Positions 35,262 to 45,210 are shown, counted from the first letter of the stretch. The stretch is DNA of 64,000 nucleotides from Chryseobacterium luquanense (GCF_026460945.1 NZ_JAOVZV010000015.1:62001-126000); one strand, 5' to 3'. The notes: generated by a model from the letters alone, not told the origin. Numbers and translations: made by a program.

Positions 35262-36644
35262 TTAAATCAAACTTCTGATCTTTGCGATCATATCATCACC
35301 CAGTTTATCGGCTTCTTCCTGAGATTTAGCTTCTGTATAAATTCTGATAATCGGTTCTGTATTCGATTTTCTCAAATGAACCCAATTATTTTCAAAGTCT
35401 ATTTTTACGCCGTCTACCGTAGAAACCTCTTCATTTTGATACTCTTTTTCCATTTTAGTTAAAAGAGAGTCTACATCAATTTCCGGAGTAAGCTCAATCT
35501 TCTTTTTACCCATAAAATAGCTTGGATAACCAGCTCTTAATTCAGAAACAGATTTGTTTTCTTTAGCCAAATGCGTTAAAAACAAAGCAACCCCCACCAA
35601 AGAATCTCTTCCGTAATGTAGTTCAGGGTAGATAATTCCGCCATTTCCTTCACCACCGATTACTGCATTTTTTTCTTTCATTAAATTCACCACATTCACT
35701 TCTCCTACAGCACTTGCAAAGTATTCTGAATTGTGAGTCTGCGCAACATCTCTCAAAGCACGGCTTGAAGAAAGGTTTGAAATTGCTACACCATTTTTGT
35801 TTTTCAACAGATAATCAGCAACAGCAACTAAAGTGTATTCTTCACCGAACATTTCTCCTTTTTCATCAATCAGCGCTAATCTGTCAACATCGGGATCTAC
35901 TACAATGCCAAAATCTGCATTTTCTTTTATGACCAACTCGCAAATATCTCCTAAATGCTCTTTCAAGGGTTCAGGATTGTGTGGGAATTGCCCATTTGGT
36001 TCACAGTATAATTTTACCGTTTCACAACCTAATCGATCTAAAAGCATCGGAATTGCAATTCCGCCTGTAGAATTTACCGCATCTAAAACAATTTTATATT
36101 TTTTAGCTTTAATCGCTTCTACATCAACCATCGGCAAATCAAGAATCTGCTGAATATGAATATCAAAAGCATCATCTCTTGTTTCGTAGTTTCCTAAATC
36201 ATCAACTTCAGCATAATTGAAATCTTCGCTTTCAGCTAAAGCTAAAACTTCAGCACCGTTTTCTCCACTGATGAATTCTCCTTTTTCATTTAGTAATTTT
36301 AAAGCATTCCATTGTTTGGGATTGTGAGAAGCGGTTAAGATAATTCCACCATCTGCGTTTAATTCAGGAACCATTACCTCAACAGTTGGTGTGGTAGAAA
36401 GTCCTAAATCAATTACATTAATTCCTAACCCTTGTAACGTTGCGGTAGCCAGAGAATTAACCATACAACCGGAAATTCTTGCATCACGACCGATAATTAA
36501 GGTTAAATCTTTTTTATTTTTATTATTCTGAAGCCAGGTTCCGAAAGCGGAAACAAATTTTACAACATCAAGTGGCGTTAAATTATCACCTACTTTTCCG
36601 CCAATTGTTCCACGAATTCCTGAAATACTTTTTATTAATGACAT
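35262..36644 (-). CDS. glmM: Phosphoglucosamine mutase / alpha-D-phosphohexomutase
   Basis: 460 aa. Catalytic phosphoserine S106 in TASHNP, the metal loop VDPDVDRLALID, the sugar-binding GGEGNGG and the phosphate-binding RKSNTEPIIRIY near the C-terminus are all present. In this phylum such enzymes serve as GlmM, making GlcN-1-P for UDP-GlcNAc; a phosphomannomutase/phosphoglucomutase role cannot be excluded from sequence alone. Confidence 0.88.
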   Translation of the reverse strand: MSLIKSISGIRGTIGGKVGDNLTPLDVVKFVSAFGTWLQNNKNKKDLTLIIGRDARISGCMVNSLATATLQGLGINVIDLGLSTTPTVEVMVPELNADGGIILTASHNPKQWNALKLLNEKGEFISGENGAEVLALAESEDFNYAEVDDLGNYETRDDAFDIHIQQILDLPMVDVEAIKAKKYKIVLDAVNSTGGIAIPMLLDRLGCETVKLYCEPNGQFPHNPEPLKEHLGDICELVIKENADFGIVVDPDVDRLALIDEKGEMFGEEYTLVAVADYLLKNKNGVAISNLSSSRALRDVAQTHNSEYFASAVGEVNVVNLMKEKNAVIGGEGNGGIIYPELHYGRDSLVGVALFLTHLAKENKSVSELRAGYPSYFMGKKKIELTPEIDVDSLLTKMEKEYQNEEVSTVDGVKIDFENNWVHLRKSNTEPIIRIYTEAKSQEEADKLGDDMIAKIRSLI

Positions 36645-36773
36645 TTTATGTTGAGTTTTTTTCTGATTGTTAATTTGAATGCAAAGTGCATTTTTATTTT
36701 AAATTCCTTTAAAATATTAGATTATCTTTATTTTAATTTTTCCGTTTGCAAAGATACTCAAAAGACAGCTAAC

Positions 36774-37796
36774 TTATAAGATAGGAATCTTTTTCTGAAT
36801 TTTATCGTAATTCCTTTTTACAACCTTTGGAGGCGGAAAACGGTAGCCTATATACAAAAGCCCATAAACATTGTTATTTTCAACAGTCGCATTTTCTTTT
36901 TCATCATAAGCTATAGCCGTAAAATTGAGTTTTCCACCAAAAAGAAAGCGATCAGAGTTATATCCTATATGCAAACCTCCTGATCCTTTTACGGTTACAT
37001 ATTGTTCATTTTGTTTTGGTCCTTTTGATCCGTTTTCTAAGGTATCTTTGAAACTCGAAAATTTTCCGCCAATCCCTAAAGTTAAGAAAGGTGAAATATT
37101 CACTTTTTCGGCAATAACCCAATTATAAAAGTACCCTATATTTGCTCCGAAATTGTATTGATATTCTTTACTTTTCAGTCCGTCAATCATATTGCTGAAA
37201 ATTGTAAAATCATAATCCAAAAACGGAACCCAGCTTCCTTTACTGTTTTTCTGCCATTCACCTTGCGTGTAAAGGCTTTTTAATGAAAAATCTTTATTTA
37301 CTATATACGAAGTGGAGCCACCAAAAGTTTGAATCCTCAAATTCGGAAATTTAATGTAAGGATCTCTGTCTTTTTGCCAACCAGGAAGAAGATCCTGCAT
37401 ATTTTCCACATAAAAGCCTTTTACATTTTTATAGTAAACCGTCTGTATAAATCTTTTAGGGAAAAACCTGAATCTCAAATCAGTGTAAGAGCTGTTTCCT
37501 TTCCTTTCATTATCATTATTTCCCGGAAAGAAACGTGGCGTAAAAGATAATGTAGCACTTATGATTTTGTAATCGATAGATAATGAAGTCTTTGTTTTGT
37601 TATTGATGGAAAGTATGGTTTGATTTAAATTTTCTTCACCACCCTCAGAAAAAGTATAATTTTCTATATTCGTATCAAGATTTACACGAATCATTACTTG
37701 ATCTGCGTAAGACTTTATTTTTGTGCTGTCTGTTTGTGCTTTTGAATAAAAACCAGACAGACAAAGAAAAAAAACAGAGACTGCTTTTGAATTCAA
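36774..37796 (-). CDS. DUF4421 family outer-membrane-type protein
   Basis: 340 aa with a signal peptide (MNSKAVSVFFLCLSGFYSKAQ). Alternating aromatic and polar strands through the length (LSIDYKIISATLSFTPRF, LRFRFFPKRFIQTVYYKN) look like a beta-barrel. It matches my memory of the DUF4421 family (YADQVMIRVNLDTNIENY, then KGNSSYTDLRF). Function unknown. Confidence 0.75.
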   Translation of the reverse strand: MNSKAVSVFFLCLSGFYSKAQTDSTKIKSYADQVMIRVNLDTNIENYTFSEGGEENLNQTILSINNKTKTSLSIDYKIISATLSFTPRFFPGNNDNERKGNSSYTDLRFRFFPKRFIQTVYYKNVKGFYVENMQDLLPGWQKDRDPYIKFPNLRIQTFGGSTSYIVNKDFSLKSLYTQGEWQKNSKGSWVPFLDYDFTIFSNMIDGLKSKEYQYNFGANIGYFYNWVIAEKVNISPFLTLGIGGKFSSFKDTLENGSKGPKQNEQYVTVKGSGGLHIGYNSDRFLFGGKLNFTAIAYDEKENATVENNNVYGLLYIGYRFPPPKVVKRNYDKIQKKIPIL

Positions 37797-37846
37797 ATTG
37801 AGATTTAGTTTTAAGAAATGAAATTACTACAAATAATTTATATTTT

Positions 37847-37999
37847 CTAAGAACATCCACAATCTTTATCACATCCAGATCTTTTAGAACTGAATTTTTT
37901 AGGCGAAAAATTTTTTCTGATAAATCTGAACAATGAATAACATGCAAATGCAACTACAAGTGCAATAATTATGTACTGAAAAATTAATGAAAAATCCAT
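37847..37999 (-). CDS. FeoB-associated Cys-rich membrane protein
   Basis: 50 aa, not normally called by length filters. One membrane helix (about 5-24, FQYIIIALVVAFACYSLF), a basic stretch, and a C-terminal Cys cluster GCDKDCGCS. The ATG follows the feoB stop codon directly (TAA-ATG). Tiny Cys-rich proteins of this kind accompany feoB in many bacteria and are thought to help ferrous iron transport; that role is family knowledge plus context. Confidence 0.88.
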   Translation of the reverse strand: MDFSLIFQYIIIALVVAFACYSLFRFIRKNFSPKKFSSKRSGCDKDCGCS

Positions 38000-39985
38000 T
38001 TACTTTAAGATTTGATAAGCTATTAACGACACAAAATATGCCAAACCGGTCATCATTGCCACCTGAAAGCCAGTCCATTTCCAGCTTTTGGTTTCTCTGT
38101 AGACCACTGCAAGTGTAGAAACACACTGCATTGCAAATGCGTAAAACAACAATACCGAAACTCCTGTTGCAAAGTTGAAGACTTTCTCTCCATTCGGTTT
38201 TACATCGTGTCTCATTTTATCGATTACTTTTCCTTCCGGAGCGTCATCATCCAAACTATATAAAGTAGACATTGTTCCCACAAAAACTTCTCTGGCTACG
38301 AAACTCGTCAGAATTCCCACTCCCATTTTCCAATCATAACCAAGCGGCGCAATTGCCGGTTCGATAAATTTCCCCATTCTTGCTAAATAAGAATGATCTA
38401 ATTCAACATCGGTTGCAACAACTTCATCCGGATTTTGTTTTGGTCCGAAATAGCTCAACACCCAAATAATAATACTTACGATAAAAATAATCTTTCCGGC
38501 TCCCGTAATGAAATCCCAGACTTTTCCTAGAACCAGTTTAAAATCGTATCCGAAAAGCGGTTTTTTATACGTTGGTAAATCCATTACAAGATACGTTTTG
38601 CCGTCTTCCTTAATGAAATTTTTAAGAATTGCTGCCGATAATAAAGCTACGAAAAATCCTAAAAGATACATTCCTAAAAGCACCAAAGCTTTGTATTGAA
38701 TTCCGAAAATCGTTTTATCCGAGATAATTAAACCAATAATAATGCTGTAAACGGGAAGTCTTGCAGAACAGGTCATAAACGGTGTTACCAAAATCGTGAG
38801 TAATCTTTCCTTTAAATTTTCAATATTTCTTGTTGAAATAACAGCAGGAATCGCACAAGCTGTTCCTGAAACTAGCGGAACAATACTTTTTCCATTTAAA
38901 CCAAAAGGTCTTAAAAGCCTGTCCATCAAAAAAACAACTCTTGCCATATATCCCGAATCTTCCAGTAAATAAAGGAAATATAGAAGAATTCCGATTTGGG
39001 GTGCGAAAATGATGATTCCGCCTAAACCGGGAACAATTCCTTTTGAAATCAATGAATTTATGGGTCCTTCTGGAAGATGTGTTCCTGTAAATTCCGATAG
39101 CCAGGCGAAAGATTCATCAATCCAGTTCATCGGATATTCCGCTAAGAAATAAACACACTGAAAAATAATTAAAAGAATAAATAAGAAAACTACATATCCC
39201 CAGAATTTATTAACCAAAACTTTATCTAATTTCTCAGTCAGAAGTTCTTTAAATTGAGCTTTTTTAGTAATAACATCTGCCAAAATTTTATCAATATTTT
39301 GGTAACGTCTTACCGTTTCCTGAACCTGGAGTCTTTTCGGAACTATATTTTTTGATGCTGTATCTGATTTTTTCCCAAGTGTAAGATTAATCCAGGTTTG
39401 ATAATTATTTTCTGAATTGTTCTCTAAAATATTTTTATGTTCGGCAGGAATTTCAAAACTGGATTTTTCAGAAGTAACAAAATCATTGGTAAAAACAGCT
39501 TCCTGAATCACTTCTATTCCTATCTGTTCTTTTGCATTCGTCTGAATGACTTTGATGTTTAATGCTTTTGAAAGTTTTTCAACATCAATATGAACACCTC
39601 TTCTTTCGGCCTGATCGATTTGATTTAAAACCAAAATCATCGGAATTCCTAAGTCCTGAATCTGCTGAAATAACAAAAGACCTCTTTTAATGCTTAAAGC
39701 TTCCAGAATGTATACCACTCCGGCGTATTTTTTTTGCCCATCAATCAAAAATTGAGAGAAAATTGCTTCATCTTCAGAACTTGGATAAATACTGTAAGAA
39801 CCTGGAAGATCTACAATTTCTACCTCTTCGTTTTTATAAGAATAATTTCCTGAATGACTTGATACAGTAACTCCGGCATAATTTCCCGTTTTCTGCTTTT
39901 TATTGGATAGTGCATTAAAAACGGTTGATTTTCCTACATTCGGATTTCCGACTAAAAGTATCTGTTTTTTGTTATTTTCCTGCAT
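38000..39985 (-). CDS. feoB: Ferrous iron transporter FeoB
   Basis: 661 aa. N-terminal G domain: G1 GNPNVGKST (13-21), G3 DLPGSYS, G4 NQIDQA; then a helical GDI-like region and a polytopic membrane domain with the Gate motifs (conserved Cys in GTACAIPAV and MTCSARLPVY). It moves Fe2+ across the inner membrane. It overlaps feoA by 14 nt and is followed without a gap by the Cys-rich partner. Confidence 0.96.
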   Translation of the reverse strand: MQENNKKQILLVGNPNVGKSTVFNALSNKKQKTGNYAGVTVSSHSGNYSYKNEEVEIVDLPGSYSIYPSSEDEAIFSQFLIDGQKKYAGVVYILEALSIKRGLLLFQQIQDLGIPMILVLNQIDQAERRGVHIDVEKLSKALNIKVIQTNAKEQIGIEVIQEAVFTNDFVTSEKSSFEIPAEHKNILENNSENNYQTWINLTLGKKSDTASKNIVPKRLQVQETVRRYQNIDKILADVITKKAQFKELLTEKLDKVLVNKFWGYVVFLFILLIIFQCVYFLAEYPMNWIDESFAWLSEFTGTHLPEGPINSLISKGIVPGLGGIIIFAPQIGILLYFLYLLEDSGYMARVVFLMDRLLRPFGLNGKSIVPLVSGTACAIPAVISTRNIENLKERLLTILVTPFMTCSARLPVYSIIIGLIISDKTIFGIQYKALVLLGMYLLGFFVALLSAAILKNFIKEDGKTYLVMDLPTYKKPLFGYDFKLVLGKVWDFITGAGKIIFIVSIIIWVLSYFGPKQNPDEVVATDVELDHSYLARMGKFIEPAIAPLGYDWKMGVGILTSFVAREVFVGTMSTLYSLDDDAPEGKVIDKMRHDVKPNGEKVFNFATGVSVLLFYAFAMQCVSTLAVVYRETKSWKWTGFQVAMMTGLAYFVSLIAYQILK

Positions 39986-40244
39986 TAATCAAATCTTCTA
40001 CAATGATAAAATCTCCTTCTTCCTTACGAAGTGCAATACGGCTTTTTTCTTCGCCGAATTCTACATAAAGCGGTCCGTTGAAAGGTGCCTGATAAAGAAT
40101 TTTAAAAAGAGTTTCGGGAAGAAGCCCCATTTCTATAATTTTGGTCGGCATTTTCAGGTTATCATTATCATAACCCACTATTTTTCCGGTTTTGTTCCTC
40201 GGAAATTTGCTTAATGTATGTAATTGAATATCCTTCAAAGCCAT
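39972..40244 (-). CDS. feoA: FeoA family protein
   Basis: 90 aa SH3-like protein that regulates FeoB. Typical elements: LPRNKTGKIVGYDN-like start (here FPRNKTGKIVGYDNDN), GLLPETLFKILYQAPFNGPLYVEF and a final RIALRKEEGDFIIVE. First gene of the feoA-feoB-Cys-rich operon. Confidence 0.93.
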   Translation of the reverse strand: MALKDIQLHTLSKFPRNKTGKIVGYDNDNLKMPTKIIEMGLLPETLFKILYQAPFNGPLYVEFGEEKSRIALRKEEGDFIIVEDLINAGK

Positions 40245-40258
40245 TATTTTTGTGTCTG

Positions 40259-40292
40259 CAAAGATAGGTTATTTAAATTTAATCTAAATAAC
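40259..40292 (-). promoter_or_regulatory. feoAB promoter with a 25-bp palindrome (candidate iron-responsive operator)
   Basis: A -7 box TATCTTTG (40266-40259) lies 14 nt before feoA. Directly upstream, 40268-40292 reads on the minus strand GTTATTTAGATT, A, AATTTAAATAAC: twelve-base arms with one mismatch around a central A. It fills the space where the -33 element and polymerase would sit. The position fits a Fur- or DtxR/MntR-type repressor site; the protein is unknown. Confidence 0.7.
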
Positions 40293-40346
40293 TGTAGTAT
40301 TCATATTTAAAGGCAGTTAAATTATAAAATCTTCTATTACAGCAAT

Positions 40347-40386
40347 AAATAAACCCAAACACATTACTGCATTTGGGTTTATTTAA
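40347..40386. terminator. Terminator after the GLPGLI gene
   Basis: Stem AAATAAACCCAAA / TTTGGGTTTATTT with a 12-nt loop; AT-rich ends on both strands. Confidence 0.75.
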
Positions 40387-40409
40387 ATATAGTTTAGTTA
40401 ATATGAATG

Positions 40410-41303
40410 TTATTTTTTCTTCTTTGTTTTCTCTGCAACATTATCTATTTCAATAGAATTACTGTTTTCTCTAAGATGTTTTTTCAGCCTTTCTTCAGTA
40501 TCTCTCATCATTTGTGATATAGATGTTCCATCTGGCATTTTTGCATCTGCAGGAATTTGTGACAACTGTGATCTTACACTTCCAAACGGATCTTTTTTAT
40601 ACGCAGCATACATTTGTTCAAACTTATCTCTGCTCACCTCAATGCTATTTTTTCCCTGACCGAATTGTTTCATCAATTTCTCAGAATAACTTTCAGTATT
40701 ATAATCTGCAATTTTTTTGTTACCTTTTAACTCCCAAGAATAATTTTTAGAATCATCTTCTACTTTTACAATTAAACCAGGCAAACCTTTAAATTTATAT
40801 GGCCCATCCTGAAATGGGACATCTGTCGTAAACCAAGCAGTCCAATTTCTTCCCCCAAACGAAGTTGTTGCTTTTTGAGCATTATATTCTCCAATTTTAG
40901 CTTTATCACCTAAAATTTTCCAATCAAATGCGGTGTTATCTTTGTAGTTTACTTTATCCTGAAGAATGTAATCAGCATAAGAAACATCCATTGTAGGATA
41001 CGTTTTAGTTATTATATGCGAAAATTTAGGTTGTTTAACAGACTTTGAAAGATCTTTAAAAGTTCCCGCCTTCTGCATCGCCTCAACTTCAACTTTTAAA
41101 ATTGAATCCTGAGATACTGCAAGATAATCTCTATAAATTGATTTATCTTTTGTAATATCCAAAATTGTCATCTCCTTATTCTTTTTTTCTAAAGAATCTT
41201 TATTTGGAGCATACGTTAATTCGTAAAAAAATCTGTTTGCGGTTTCCTGTGCATTTGCAATTGCAAAAACTGCGATAAATAATATTGAAAATATATTTTT
41301 CAT
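40410..41303 (-). CDS. GLPGLI family protein
   Basis: 297 aa secreted protein (signal peptide ending AIANAQ). The defining motif is complete: YKFKGLPGLIVKVED, GLPGLI at 173-178, with the upstream TAWFTTDVPFQDGPY. In this phylum these proteins usually sit beside large beta-barrel receptors with unknown function. Here the receptor gene lies 700 nt upstream on the same strand, separated by a + strand DinB gene. Confidence 0.92.
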   Translation of the reverse strand: MKNIFSILFIAVFAIANAQETANRFFYELTYAPNKDSLEKKNKEMTILDITKDKSIYRDYLAVSQDSILKVEVEAMQKAGTFKDLSKSVKQPKFSHIITKTYPTMDVSYADYILQDKVNYKDNTAFDWKILGDKAKIGEYNAQKATTSFGGRNWTAWFTTDVPFQDGPYKFKGLPGLIVKVEDDSKNYSWELKGNKKIADYNTESYSEKLMKQFGQGKNSIEVSRDKFEQMYAAYKKDPFGSVRSQLSQIPADAKMPDGTSISQMMRDTEERLKKHLRENSNSIEIDNVAEKTKKKK

Positions 41304-41429
41304 TTTATAAAAGGTTTACTCAATTAGTTTACATTACTGGTTTTTTGTTACATAATTTTCTAATATTTATTAAACTTTTTTTGTTTCCTTAAAAGTTTTT
41401 AAATTTAAACTATCCCAAAACAAATATTT

Positions 41430-41927
41430 ATGGACACTTTAAAACAATTAAGAGACGAGCTTGAAACCGAATATCAGACAACAAAAAGGTTTTTAGAAAT
41501 CTATCCCGATGATAAAAATGATTACAGACCTCATCCGAAAAGTATGAAAATGATGCATCTTGCCACCCATATTACGGAAGTTTTTGGTTGGGCAGGATTT
41601 ATGCTGAATTCTTCTGAACTCGATTTTGCAAAAGGAGGAATGGAGCCAAAAGTTTTATTAACAAAAGAAGATTTGCTTCAGGTTTTGGATAAAAATTATA
41701 AAGCAAGTGAAGAAGCATTAAAAAAGGCAAATGAACAAGACTTAGAACCGACTTGGGCATTAAAAAATGACGGTCATGAATTGGCTTCTTGGACGAAATA
41801 CGCAGCAATTCGTCACAGTTTAAATCAAATTACCCATCACAGAGCACAATTGGGAGTTTATTATCGATTAAATGATATTGATCTTCCGGGAAGTTACGGT
41901 CCGACTGCAGATAATCCGAATTTTTAA
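41430..41927 (+). CDS. DinB family protein
   Basis: 165 aa four-helix DinB/YfiT-like protein. His residues in MHLATHITEVFGW and the terminal NQITHHRAQLGVYYRLNDI fit the metal triad of the family. Some members are thiol transferases; the activity here is unknown. It lies on the + strand inside a minus-strand receptor/GLPGLI pair. Confidence 0.88.
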   Translation: MDTLKQLRDELETEYQTTKRFLEIYPDDKNDYRPHPKSMKMMHLATHITEVFGWAGFMLNSSELDFAKGGMEPKVLLTKEDLLQVLDKNYKASEEALKKANEQDLEPTWALKNDGHELASWTKYAAIRHSLNQITHHRAQLGVYYRLNDIDLPGSYGPTADNPNF

Positions 41928-41960
41928 AACTAAATAAGACTTTTGAAGTATTTTAAAACA

Positions 41961-41990
41961 AAAACCAATCTCGGTGAGATTGGTTTTTAT
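41961..41990. terminator. Bidirectional terminator between the DinB and receptor genes
   Basis: AAAACCAATCTC-GGT-GAGATTGGTTTT stem with A/T runs on both sides; serves the convergent genes. Confidence 0.9.
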
Positions 41991-41994
41991 ATTT

Positions 41995-44739
41995 TTATTT
42001 GAAGTTGAATTTTACTGTAAACATTACTTGACTTGGTCGAAGTTGAATTCTTGTATATCTCACTGCATTTTGCGATGCTAAAATATCATATGTTTCGAAT
42101 ACTCTTCTGTTAGCAATATTCATCCATTTTAGCTCAAAGTCAATTTTCTTTGCAGACCATGCAAACTGGTAAGAAAGATCAAAAAATGCATTATCAAACT
42201 TTCTTGTTCCATCACTTGAGTTTACCTGATCCCAATTGAAACCTAAACTATGATTCTCTAAAGGATAAATAAAGGCTGCAAGATTATGATTGAATCCTTT
42301 ATTCGGTGCAAGCTTCCCTCCTTGAGGAAGACCTCTGTTTTCTTGTGTACTTCTTGAAATACTCACGTTATAGTCAACACTCATCCAACTAAAGTAAGTA
42401 TTGTTAAATTTAAGACCATAAGACTGAGTATTGTTTAAGCTTTCATACTGAGTATTATTAAAAAAAGCATCAGAAACAGTGTCGGAATTTCTATAGTTTA
42501 ATGATATATTAGATTTAAATTTAGGGAAATATTTTCCAATCTCTCCACTGAAACTATTGCTCGTTGAGCTATTGTCTTGATTTCTATACTGTATCAAAGT
42601 AAATCCTGTGCTTGGATCTAAAATTGGTGAAGAAAGTAAGTTTCGCTTTGTATCAGTAATTCTATAATTTACATTAAAAAACAAATTGTTTAACGGATTT
42701 CTATATTCTAATCTTGACCCTGCAGATTTTGTATCAATTTCCGGTATAGGATTATTTGGATCCATCACATTAAAACCAGAAGGGCTTAATAACATATATC
42801 CTGCATAAGCAGTTTGGATATCTCCGAAATTATTGCTGATATTTCCATTTAAGCTTGCTTTAAAGAATGAAGCAAATGAATATTGTATAAATGCATTAGG
42901 CGTAAAAGTAGTTTTGTTTAATGATTTTGAAACTCTTCTTAAATCATCTTTAGCATTAATATTGTTTAAATTAACAGGAACATTTGCAAATATACTCCAT
43001 GCATCTGATTTATAATTAATTCCGACAGACGCAGAAGGAACTGTTTCTGTGAAAGTTAAATTATTTTCATAAATTGAACTTGAAAAGTCAGGTTGAATAT
43101 TCCCAGGACTTGTAGGTATAGTCACCCCATCAAAGTTTGTATTTAGTTTGTCTGTTGAAAAATCGATCCCGATTTGTGGTGTAAAAGTCCATCCTTTTGT
43201 TGTAAAACTTATATTCGCAGAATGTGAAGTATCTAAAGTTTTGAGTCTAAAATTCTGAATAGCATTTGTTCCTGGCGCAAAATTTATAATTCCATATACA
43301 TCCGGATCCGTTGGATTTGCTTTTGGTTGCAAATATGGGAACTGCATATAACTTGCAGGAGAAACTTCTAATGTTTGTCTGTCATCTTGATAATTGATAT
43401 AAGATTTCAGGTTTACCATCTTTTCTTTCCAAGGAATTATTGTACTTAATGAATTTTGAAATGAAGATGTTGGAGATTCTGTCGACTGATTTCCTACCCC
43501 GTTGTTTCTATACGCCAATGCTCTGTCGGCATTCCAAAATTGAGAGAATGTTGTTGTATTTTTAAAAAAACCTTTCTTGGCATTTTTAGTAAAAATCAAT
43601 TCACCTTTTAACTTATCTGTATAAAAATTATTTTTGGTAGAAGTTGTAACTGTATTTAGACCGTTTGAATAAATAGTTTCTACATTATCTTCTCTTTCGA
43701 CAGAATTGTTGGTGTAGTTTGCATTTGCTTTTAGTTCCCATTCTTTTTTACTGTCGATATTAGTTAAATAATTAGCAGAAAGATAATGTACATTATTAAA
43801 TAAATATCTCTTTACAGGAAGATTAGGCGTGTTTGCATTTTCTACACCAAGCCATGTATTTTGTGAAGCATTTCCTCTTCTTCCTTCCCAAGAACTTCCG
43901 AAACCTAGAATATTTCCTTCGTTTTCAACCTGCTCTCCCATATTGTTGGTCTTATAATTAAGAACCCATTGTTGTTTTTTGCTGAAAAACATTGGTGTTA
44001 ATTTTAAATTCCAAAGCCACGGTTCGCCGAAACCTGAACCCACTTCTCCTCTACCCGTCATTGTAACAGCTTTTTTTAATTTAATATTAATTGCTGCTGC
44101 ATCAGAAGGAATCTTCCCTTGTAACATTTTTACAGGTTGGTGATTTTCTAAAACCTCAAGTTTTTGTATAGCATCTTTCGGTAACGAATTGGTGATTGTT
44201 CCGTAACCTCCTTCCATTAAATCTTTGCCTTCTACATAAAATTTATTGATTGCATTACCTTGATAAAGAATTGTACCATCGGTTTTTACTTCAATACCGG
44301 GAATTTTCTTCATCACATCTGCCAAAGTACGGTCGCTTTTACTGTCAAACGCCTTCAAATCATAAGCAATGGTATCACCTCTTGAAGTAATCATTTTGGT
44401 TTTCAGCTGTACTTCTTTAATTTCAGTGGCTTCAGACTGCATTTTGAATGTCAGTGACTGATCGCTGTTGCTTATTTGCTTTGTAAGAGGTTTTTGGTTG
44501 AATGCTTTTACTTTAAGATCTACATTTGATTCTGATGTTGTAAAAGTAACTTTGTATTCACCTTTAGAATTGGTAATTCCGTAAGCAAGAATGGCATCTT
44601 TTCCTGGCTCTTCAATGGTTACACTCGCACTTGGTATTGCCACACCATCCTCATCGGTAATTTTTCCGGAGATTGTTTTCTGAGCGAACGTTGTCACAGA
44701 GAAAAAAACCAAAAGGAAGAGGTAAACTTTTCTTTTCAT
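41995..44739 (-). CDS. Outer membrane beta-barrel (TonB receptor-like) protein with carboxypeptidase-regulatory domain
   Basis: 914 aa from ATG 44739 (MKRKVYLF; a longer frame adds 18 residues before the signal peptide). Signal peptide ends TTFAQ. Order: CarboxypepD_reg-like domain (about 21-105, KTISGKITDEDGVAIPSASV), a plug-like domain (about 110-220, RTLADVMKKIPGIEV), then a beta-barrel of the OMP_b-brl_3 type to the C-terminal Phe-rich end FTVKFNFK. Such proteins take up or sense large or chelated ligands; ligand unknown. Probably works with the nearby GLPGLI protein. Confidence 0.9.
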   Translation of the reverse strand: MKRKVYLFLLVFFSVTTFAQKTISGKITDEDGVAIPSASVTIEEPGKDAILAYGITNSKGEYKVTFTTSESNVDLKVKAFNQKPLTKQISNSDQSLTFKMQSEATEIKEVQLKTKMITSRGDTIAYDLKAFDSKSDRTLADVMKKIPGIEVKTDGTILYQGNAINKFYVEGKDLMEGGYGTITNSLPKDAIQKLEVLENHQPVKMLQGKIPSDAAAINIKLKKAVTMTGRGEVGSGFGEPWLWNLKLTPMFFSKKQQWVLNYKTNNMGEQVENEGNILGFGSSWEGRRGNASQNTWLGVENANTPNLPVKRYLFNNVHYLSANYLTNIDSKKEWELKANANYTNNSVEREDNVETIYSNGLNTVTTSTKNNFYTDKLKGELIFTKNAKKGFFKNTTTFSQFWNADRALAYRNNGVGNQSTESPTSSFQNSLSTIIPWKEKMVNLKSYINYQDDRQTLEVSPASYMQFPYLQPKANPTDPDVYGIINFAPGTNAIQNFRLKTLDTSHSANISFTTKGWTFTPQIGIDFSTDKLNTNFDGVTIPTSPGNIQPDFSSSIYENNLTFTETVPSASVGINYKSDAWSIFANVPVNLNNINAKDDLRRVSKSLNKTTFTPNAFIQYSFASFFKASLNGNISNNFGDIQTAYAGYMLLSPSGFNVMDPNNPIPEIDTKSAGSRLEYRNPLNNLFFNVNYRITDTKRNLLSSPILDPSTGFTLIQYRNQDNSSTSNSFSGEIGKYFPKFKSNISLNYRNSDTVSDAFFNNTQYESLNNTQSYGLKFNNTYFSWMSVDYNVSISRSTQENRGLPQGGKLAPNKGFNHNLAAFIYPLENHSLGFNWDQVNSSDGTRKFDNAFFDLSYQFAWSAKKIDFELKWMNIANRRVFETYDILASQNAVRYTRIQLRPSQVMFTVKFNFK

Positions 44740-45210
44740 ATGTATTAATTTATTTTTTAGAGGCTCATATGGAATCGCAAGATTTAGATTCATGATGGCA
44801 TTTTACCAATCACGGCGATTTCATAATTTATTATTTGAGTAATTAGTTATTGTTTAATGTTTTTTGTTACACATTATAGAGATATAAATTTTCCCTAATA
44901 GTTAAATTGCTAATTTATAACTACAAACATAGTTATAATTTTAAATATTATTTACCTCTGCAAAAAATTTAATTATAATTTATTAAACTTTAACTTTATT
45001 AATCCATTGCAGGAAACAAAAAGCATCTTTAAAATGCACTTCAAGATGACTGACACCAAAATATTTAAAACACAAAAATTTAGATTTAAAAGCAAAATCA
45101 ATTCTTATTTCGACTAAATAGAAATGTGATTAAGGTCATAGATTAAAAATATCTTAAATCATTTTCTGTAAGTAAATATTTAATAATTTTGTAACATAAA
45201 ATTTATAAGA
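44740..45210. other. 471-nt divergent regulatory spacer between the receptor and cupin genes
   Basis: Very AT-rich, no coding frame. A minus-strand -7 box TATGTTTG (44931-44924) could start the receptor mRNA with a leader of about 180 nt; a + strand box TAATTTTG (45184-45191) lies 19 nt before the cupin ATG. The rest shows no repeat or riboswitch I can recognise. Confidence 0.5.

Noticed and set aside
44740-45210. Riboswitch (for example cobalamin or TPP) before the receptor gene
   Set aside because: The long AT-rich leader has no recognisable conserved aptamer core.
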